DNA of 64,000 bases from NCBI RefSeq assembly GCF_000699445.3, contig NC_067195.1, positions 15,126,787-15,190,786 of the forward strand, read 5' to 3'. This document shows positions 55,601-64,000 of this stretch, one piece after another. Source of the stretch: Schistosoma haematobium. Lineage: Eukaryota > Platyhelminthes > Trematoda > Strigeidida > Schistosomatidae. The notes beneath the pieces were generated by a model. The model made no database searches. It was given only the letters and a program-made list of their open reading frames with translations, and was not told the origin of the DNA. The position numbers and the translations under genes were made by a program. The first letter of the stretch is position 1; each line of letters opens with the position of its first letter.

Positions 55601-58600
55601 TCTATTATAAGAGCAGTACTAATATCATAGTAGACCATAATTCCACAAATATACGGTTAAGGAGGAAAAAATTGTGTAGAGTATGAGGATCAAGTACAGT
55701 TGTGTCAAATACTCTTTTCTGGTTTGATCTAAGTTCGATTAACCTATCTTTCGAAAACACCTTAGTTCTATTTCTCATCCCAAGGGAAAATTATCAACTC
55801 GCTCACTGTTTGACTTACAATCAGTGACGACTAACGCTGTCAGCTGTCAACGATAGTCCATGGATGTCTCTTCATTTACTAGCTTGTCATCTTATTTTGT
55901 AGCATGTGATTTCTTCTACAACTATCGCTGAAGGTTTGCTGCGTGCTTTCAAGAGAAAGAGTGTGAGAATGTGGAATAAGAATATCTGAGGAAGTGCTGC
56001 GAGCGGGCTACCCAACACCATGTTGGTGAGGTACGATTTTTCCATGCTCAGACCGGCTATCATGTGTTTACTCACCTGCCTCTTGAGTCGCCCTCAAGTA
56101 AAAAGTAAAGAAGAATCTACTTCAAAGGTAATGGTGAAAACCAATCAAACCTGAAGAACTGCTCTACTGCCTGCATAAAAATAATAAGATACAAAATGGA
56201 AATACATAAATATAATTGATAATTTTTCGGTTCCACGTAAGTGATTGGCCTCCAGAAAGGATTGGTATTCTGCAAGGAAATAGACATAGTGTAGCCATCT
56301 TGTGTACGAAAAGGTATGAAAACAAAAAAATACTTTTTTATAATGCATATATGTAAAAGTGTAAACTTGCTAGAAGTTGGACTCATTGTCAAACCCGATC
56401 AAATGTATGACCTTGGGCCTATGACGACCGCCTTTTATAACTAGGTACGTAACCAAGGGTGCATTATTGTACTCCACAAAACGGAAAAGAATATGTAGTG
56501 GCATTGGACAATAGCCACACAATCCACAAAGCCGTGAACACGAGACTACTCAGAAAATAGATATTCAATATTTAACTCGGGGAAATACCTAACAATGGAG
56601 AAGGCGCGGAGAATGAATTGGATGGATTGGAGTTGATCGGATGGCATGGCTCGACCATGCAGGCGTGGTCCATCTGAATGTTACCTTATATCTTCTATTC
56701 ATATTAAATATATTGTTCCTTCTCTAGCCTAACCTTGTTCTACATCATGTATTGGTAATTGATACGATACAGTGAGTTGGTGTAGTCGATGGTGTGACTT
56801 CCACGTAAGATCTTATAGATTAGGCAGTTATATCATGACAAATCTACAAATTTAGGATTAGGTCTATTATAAGAGCAGTACTAATATCATAGTAGACCAT
56901 AATTCCACAAATATACGGTTAAGGAGGAAAAAATTGTGTAGAGTATGAGGATCAAGTACAGTTGTGTCAAATACTCTTTTCTGGTTTGATCTAAGTTCGA
57001 TTAACCTATCTTTCGAAAACACCTTAGTTCTATTTCTCATCCCAAGGGAAAATTATCAACTCGCTCACTGTTTGACTTACAATCAGTGACGACTAACGCT
57101 GTCAGCTGTCAACGATAGTCCATGGATGTCTCTTCATTTACTAGCTTGTCATCTTATTTTGTAGCATGTGATTTCTTCTACAACTATCGCTGAAGGTTTG
57201 CTGCGTGCTTTCAAGAGAAAGAGTGTGAGAATGTGGAATAAGAATATCTGAGGAAGTGCTGCGAGCGGGCTACCCAACACCATGTTGGTGAGGTACGATT
57301 TTTCCATGCTCAGACCGGCTATCATGTGTTTACTCACCTGCCTCTTGAGTCGCCCTCAAGTAAAAAGTAAAGAAGAATCTACTTCAAAGGTAATGGTGAA
57401 AACCAATCAAACCTGAAGAACTGCTCTACTGCCTGCATAAAAATAATAAGATACAAAATGGAAATACATAAATATAATTGATAATTTTTCGGTTCCACGT
57501 AAGTGATTGGCCTCCAGAAAGGATTGGTATTCTGCAAGGAAATAGACATAGTGTAGCCATCTTGTGTACGAAAAGGTATGAAAACAAAAAATACTTTTTT
57601 ATAATGCATATATGTAAAAGTGTAAACTTGCTAGAAGTTGGACTCATTGTCAAACCCGATCAAATGTATGACCTTGGGCCTATGACGACCGCCTTTTATA
57701 ACTAGGTACGTAACCAAGGGTGCATTATTGTACTCCACAAAACGGAAAAGAATATGTAGTGGCATTGGACAATAGCCACACAATCCACAAAGCTGTGAAC
57801 ACGAGACTACTCAGAAAATAGATATTCAATATTTAACTCGGGGAAATACCTAACAATGGAGAAGGCGCGGAGAATGAATTGGATGGATTGGAGTTGATCG
57901 GATGGCATGGCTCGACCATGCAGGCGTGGTCCATCTGAATGTTACCTTATATCTTCTATTCATATTAAATATATTGTTCCTTCTCTAGCCTAACCTTGTT
58001 CTACATCATGTATTGGTAATTGATACGATACAGTGAGTTGGTGTAGTCGATGGTGTGACTTCCACGTAAGATCTTATAGATTAGGCAGTTATATCATGAC
58101 AAATCTACAAATTTAGGATTAGGTCTATTATAAGAGCAGTACTAATATCATAGTAGACCATAATTCCACAAATATACGGTTAAGGAGGAAAAAATTGTGT
58201 AGAGTATGAGGATCAAGTACAGTTGTGTCAAATACTCTTTTCTGGTTTGATCTAAGTTCGATTAACCTATCTTTCGAAAACACCTTAGTTCTATTTCTCA
58301 TCCCAAGGGAAAATTATCAACTCGCTCACTGTTTGACTTACAATCAGTGACGACTAACGCTGTCAGCTGTCAACGATAGTCCATGGATGTCTCTTCATTT
58401 ACTAGCTTGTCATCTTATTTTGTAGCATGTGATTTCTTCTACAACTATCGCTGAAGGTTTGCTGCGTGCTTTCAAGAGAAAGAGTGTGAGAATGTGGAAT
58501 AAGAATATCTGAGGAAGTGCTGCGAGCGGGCTACCCAACACCATGTTGGTGAGGTACGATTTTTCCATGCTCAGACCGGCTATCATGTGTTTACTCACCT

Positions 58601-61600
58601 GCCTCTTGAGTCGCCCTCAAGTAAAAAGTAAAGAAGAATCTACTTCAAAGGTAATGGTGAAAACCAATCAAACCTGAAGAACTGCTCTACTGCCTGCATA
58701 AAAATAATAAGATACAAAATGGAAATACATAAATATAATTGATAATTTTTCGGTTCCACGTAAGTGATTGGCCTCCAGAAAGGATTGGTATTCTGCAAGG
58801 AAATAGACATAGTGTAGCCATCTTGTGTACGAAAAGGTATGAAAACAAAAAATACTTTTTATAATGCATATATGTAAAAGTGTAAACTTGCTAGAAGTTG
58901 GACTCATTGTCAAACCCGATCAAATGTATGACCTTGGGCCTATGACGACCGCCTTTTATAACTAGGTACGTAACCAAGGGTGCATTATTGTACTCCACAA
59001 AACGGAAAAGAATATGTAGTGGCATTGGACAATAGCCACACAATCCACAAAGCTGTGAACACGAGACTACTCAGAAAATAGATATTCAATATTTAACTCG
59101 GGGAAATACCTAACAATGGAGAAGGCGCGGAGAATGAATTGGATGGATTGGAGTTGATCGGATGGCATGGCTCGACCATGCAGGCGTGGTCCATCTGAAT
59201 GTTACCTTATATCTTCTATTCATATTAAATATATTGTTCCTTCTCTAGCCTAACCTTGTTCTACATCATGTATTGGTAATTGATACGATACAGTGAGTTG
59301 GTGTAGTCGATGGTGTGACTTCCACGTAAGATCTTATAGATTAGGCAGTTATATCATGACAAATCTACAAATTTAGGATTAGGTCTATTATAAGAGCAGT
59401 ACTAATATCATAGTAGACCATAATTCCACAAATATACGGTTAAGGAGGAAAAAATTGTGTAGAGTATGAGGATCAAGTACAGTTGTGTCAAATACTCTTT
59501 TCTGGTTTGATCTAAGTTCGATTAACCTATCTTTCGAAAACACCTTAGTTCTATTTCTCATCCCAAGGGAAAATTATCAACTCGCTCACTGTTTGACTTA
59601 CAATCAGTGACGACTAACGCTGTCAGCTGTCAACGATAGTCCATGGATGTCTCTTCATTTACTAGCTTGTCATCTTATTTTGTAGCATGTGATTTCTTCT
59701 ACAACTATCGCTGAAGGTTTGCTGCGTGCTTTCAAGAGAAAGAGTGTGAGAATGTGGAATAAGAATATCTGAGGAAGTGCTGCGAGCGGGCTACCCAACA
59801 CCATGTTGGTGAGGTACGATTTTTCCATGCTCAGACCGGCTATCATGTGTTTACTCACCTGCCTCTTGAGTCGCCCTCAAGTAAAAAGTAAAGAAGAATC
59901 TACTTCAAAGGTAATGGTGAAAACCAATCAAACCTGAAGAACTGCTCTACTGCCTGCATAAAAATAATAAGATACAAAATGGAAATACATAAATATAATT
60001 GATAATTTTTCGGTTCCACGTAAGTGATTGGCCTCCAGAAAGGATTGGTATTCTGCAAGGAAATAGACATAGTGTAGCCATCTTGTGTACGAAAAGGTAT
60101 GAAAACAAAAAATACTTTTTATAATGCATATATGTAAAAGTGTAAACTTGCTAGAAGTTGGACTCATTGTCAAACCCGATCAAATGTATGACCTTGGGCC
60201 TATGACGACCGCCTTTTATAACTAGGTACGTAACCAAGGGTGCATTATTGTACTCCACAAAACGGAAAAGAATATGTAGTGGCATTGGACAATAGCCACA
60301 CAATCCACAAAGCTGTGAACACGAGACTACTCAGAAAATAGATATTCAATATTTAACTCGGGGAAATACCTAACAATGGAGAAGGCGCGGAGAATGAATT
60401 GGATGGATTGGAGTTGATCGGATGGCATGGCTCGACCATGCAGGCGTGGTCCATCTGAATGTTACCTTATATCTTCTATTCATATTAAATATATTGTTCC
60501 TTCTCTAGCCTAACCTTGTTCTACATCATGTATTGGTAATTGATACGATACAGTGAGTTGGTGTAGTCGATGGTGTGACTTCCACGTAAGATCTTATAGA
60601 TTAGGCAGTTATATCATGACAAATCTACAAATTTAGGATTAGGTCTATTATAAGAGCAGTACTAATATCATAGTAGACCATAATTCCACAAATATACGGT
60701 TAAGGAGGAAAAATTGTGTAGAGTATGAGGATCAAGTACAGTTGTGTCAAATACTCTTTTCTGGTTTGATCTAAGTTCGATTAACCTATCTTTCGAAAAC
60801 ACCTTAGTTCTATTTCTCATCCCAAGGGAAAATTATCAACTCGCTCACTGTTTGACTTACAATCAGTGACGACTAACGCTGTCAGCTGTCAACGATAGTC
60901 CATGGATGTCTCTTCATTTACTAGCTTGTCATCTTATTTTGTAGCATGTGATTTCTTCTACAACTATCGCTGAAGGTTTGCTGCGTGCTTTCAAGAGAAA
61001 GAGTGTGAGAATGTGGAATAAGAATATCTGAGGAAGTGCTGCGAGCGGGCTACCCAACACCATGTTGGTGAGGTACGATTTTTCCATGCTCAGACCGGCT
61101 ATCATGTGTTTACTCACCTGCCTCTTGAGTCGCCCTCAAGTAAAAAGTAAAGAAGAATCTACTTCAAAGGTAATGGTGAAAACCAATCAAACCTGAAGAA
61201 CTGCTCTACTGCCTGCATAAAAATAATAAGATACAAAATGGAAATACATAAATATAATTGATAATTTTTCGGTTCCACGTAAGTGATTGGCCTCCAGAAA
61301 GGATTGGTATTCTGCAAGGAAATAGACATAGTGTAGCCATCTTGTGTACGAAAAGGTATGAAAACAAAAAAATACTTTTTTATAATGCATATATGTAAAA
61401 GTGTAAACTTGCTAGAAGTTGGACTCATTGTCAAACCCGATCAAATGTATGACCTTGGGCCTATGACGACCGCCTTTTATAACTAGGTACGTAACCAAGG
61501 GTGCATTATTGTACTCCACAAAACGGAAAAGAATATGTAGTGGCATTGGACAATAGCCACACAATCCACAAAGCTGTGAACACGAGACTACTCAGAAAAT

Positions 61601-63211
61601 AGATATTCAATATTTAACTCGGGGAAATACCTAACAATGGAGAAGGCGCGGAGAATGAATTGGATGGATTGGAGTTGATCGGATGGCATGGCTCGACCAT
61701 GCAGGCGTGGTCCATCTGAATGTTACCTTATATCTTCTATTCATATTAAATATATTGTTCCTTCTCTAGCCTAACCTTGTTCTACATCATGTATTGGTAA
61801 TTGATACGATACAGTGAGTTGGTGTAGTCGATGGTGTGACTTCCACGTAAGATCTTATAGATTAGGCAGTTATATCATGACAAATCTACAAATTTAGGAT
61901 TAGGTCTATTATAAGAGCAGTACTAATATCATAGTAGACCATAATTCCACAAATATACGGTTAAGGAGGAAAAAATTGTGTAGAGTATGAGGATCAAGTA
62001 CAGTTGTGTCAAATACTCTTTTCTGGTTTGATCTAAGTTCGATTAACCTATCTTTCGAAAACACCTTAGTTCTATTTCTCATCCCAAGGGAAAATTATCA
62101 ACTCGCTCACTGTTTGACTTACAATCAGTGACGACTAACGCTGTCAGCTGTCAACGATAGTCCATGGATGTCTCTTCATTTACTAGCTTGTCATCTTATT
62201 TTGTAGCATGTGATTTCTTCTACAACTATCGCTGAAGGTTTGCTGCGTGCTTTCAAGAGAAAGAGTGTGAGAATGTGGAATAAGAATATCTGAGGAAGTG
62301 CTGCGAGCGGGCTACCCAACACCATGTTGGTGAGGTACGATTTTTCCATGCTCAGACCGGCTATCATGTGTTTACTCACCTGCCTCTTGAGTCGCCCTCA
62401 AGTAAAAAGTAAAGAAGAATCTACTTCAAAGGTAATGGTGAAAACCAATCAAACCTGAAGAACTGCTCTACTGCCTGCATAAAAATAATAAGATACAAAA
62501 TGGAAATACATAAATATAATTGATAATTTTTCGGTTCCACGTAAGTGATTGGCCTCCAGAAAGGATTGGTATTCTGCAAGGAAATAGACATAGTGTAGCC
62601 ATCTTGTGTACGAAAAGGTATGAAAACAAAAAATACTTTTTATAATGCATATATGTAAAAGTGTAAACTTGCTAGAAGTTGGACTCATTGTCAAACCCGA
62701 TCAAATGTATGACCTTGGGCCTATGACGACCGCCTTTTATAACTAGGTACGTAACCAAGGGTGCATTATTGTACTCCACAAAACGGAAAAGAATATGTAG
62801 TGGCATTGGACAATAGCCACACAATCCACAAAGCTGTGAACACGAGACTACTCAGAAAATAGATATTCAATATTTAACTCGGGGAAATACCTAACAATGG
62901 AGAAGGCGCGGAGAATGAATTGGATGGATTGGAGTTGATCGGATGGCATGGCTCGACCATGCAGGCGTGGTCCATCTGAATGTTACCTTATATCTTCTAT
63001 TCATATTAAATATATTGTTCCTTCTCTAGCCTAACCTTGTTCTACATCATGTATTGGTAATTGATACGATACAGTGAGTTGGTGTAGTCGATGGTGTGAC
63101 TTCCACGTAAGATCTTATAGATTAGGCAGTTATATCATGACAAATCTACAAATTTAGGATTAGGTCTATTATAAGAGCAGTACTAATATCATAGTAGACC
63201 ATAATTCCACA

Positions 63212-64000
63212 AATATACGGTTAAGGAGGAAAAAATTGTGTAGAGTATGAGGATCAAGTACAGTTGTGTCAAATACTCTTTTCTGGTTTGATCTAAGTTC
63301 GATTAACCTATCTTTCGAAAACACCTTAGTTCTATTTCTCATCCCAAGGGAAAATTATCAACTCGCTCACTGTTTGACTTACAATCAGTGACGACTAACG
63401 CTGTCAGCTGTCAACGATAGTCCATGGATGTCTCTTCATTTACTAGCTTGTCATCTTATTTTGTAGCATGTGATTTCTTCTACAACTATCGCTGAAGGTT
63501 TGCTGCGTGCTTTCAAGAGAAAGAGTGTGAGAATGTGGAATAAGAATATCTGAGGAAGTGCTGCGAGCGGGCTACCCAACACCATGTTGGTGAGGTACGA
63601 TTTTTCCATGCTCAGACCGGCTATCATGTGTTTACTCACCTGCCTCTTGAGTCGCCCTCAAGTAAAAAGTAAAGAAGAATCTACTTCAAAGGTAATGGTG
63701 AAAACCAATCAAACCTGAAGAACTGCTCTACTGCCTGCATAAAAATAATAAGATACAAAATGGAAATACATAAATATAATTGATAATTTTTCGGTTCCAC
63801 GTAAGTGATTGGCCTCCAGAAAGGATTGGTATTCTGCAAGGAAATAGACATAGTGTAGCCATCTTGTGTACGAAAAGGTATGAAAACAAAAAATACTTTT
63901 TATAATGCATATATGTAAAAGTGTAAACTTGCTAGAAGTTGGACTCATTGTCAAACCCGATCAAATGTATGACCTTGGGCCTATGACGACCGCCTTTTAT
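63212..64000 (+). repeat. Last C module, cut by the window end
   Basis: The first 789 bases of an 846-bp module are present. The array clearly continues to the right; its full extent is unknown. Confidence 0.95.

Larger units (their letters stand above)
27495..64000 (+). repeat. Satellite array of 1.26-kb units (solo LTR + C monomer), 29 units, continuing beyond the window
   Basis: Each unit is a 416-bp LTR plus an 846-bp C module (period 1258-1262). LTR starts are 27495, 28757, 30016, 31276, 32538, 33800, 35058, 36319, 37579, 38839, 40100, 41362, 42622, 43882, 45144, 46405, 47667, 48928, 50189, 51448, 52710, 53971, 55232, 56494, 57755, 59015, 60275, 61536 and 62796. No primer binding site or purine tract is present in these units, so each LTR is solo. 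All period differences checked are explained by three homopolymer tracts: A5/A6 after GGAGG, A5-A7 before TAC, and T5/T6 after it. Base changes are very rare; one is C at 56533 in an LTR. Confidence 0.97.

Noticed and set aside
27495..64000. Regular repeats considered as a CRISPR array or rDNA/histone cluster
   Set aside because: Units are 1.26 kb with no short repeat/unique spacer structure, and contain no rRNA, tRNA or histone sequence.

Overview
The window looks like nuclear DNA from a blood fluke (Schistosoma or a close trematode relative). The evidence is an AT-rich background, a eukaryotic gene with two micro-introns (46 and 30 bp) at its 5' end and long introns at its 3' end (a pattern known from schistosomes), a decayed Ty3/gypsy pol related to the CsRn1/Boudicca type of flukes, and a tRNA-Trp-like primer binding site. 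The species cannot be fixed from the sequence alone.

Layout. (1) 1-4.7 kb: one recognisable host gene on the minus strand, a calcyphosin-like EF-hand protein of 207 residues in five coding exons (start at 4675, stop at 1002). Most of it lies in exons too short or too broken up to show as open reading frames. (2) 4.7-6.3 kb: non-coding, with a GC-richer stretch that may be an old dispersed repeat. (3) 6.3-9.3 kb: a decayed gypsy pol (reverse transcriptase, RNase H, integrase) with at least five in-frame stops, two or more frameshifts and a lost integrase aspartate. A possible polypurine tract and LTR start follow. (4) 9.3-10.57 kb: unassigned, with one weak ORF. (5) 10,568-64,000 (about 83% of the window): a repeat territory built from only three modules. 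L is a 416-bp LTR (TGT...ACA), B is a 2.8-kb LTR-element internal region, and C is an 846-bp satellite monomer.

The order in the repeat territory is: truncated C, then L-B-L-B-L-B-L-B-L-B-L (11,329-27,910), then (C-L)n to the end of the window. This makes 34 LTRs, 5 internal regions and 30 C modules, all in the same orientation. In every unit the LTR sits at the same point of the C monomer and is flanked by the same 4-bp direct repeat AATA. The 1.26-kb satellite is therefore best read as a monomer that received an LTR element, was reduced to a solo LTR and was then amplified. The leftmost unit carries at the identical site a tandem multimer of the full element: five internal regions sharing six LTRs.

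B begins with a tRNA-Trp-like primer binding site and ends with a purine tract against the LTR, but has no gag or pol. It looks like a non-autonomous element that needs proteins from a relative. Short ORFs recurring in every repeat are passengers: the longer one changes frame freely with homopolymer length. Copies are nearly identical, which means either recent homogenisation or partly an assembly effect; only long reads could decide.
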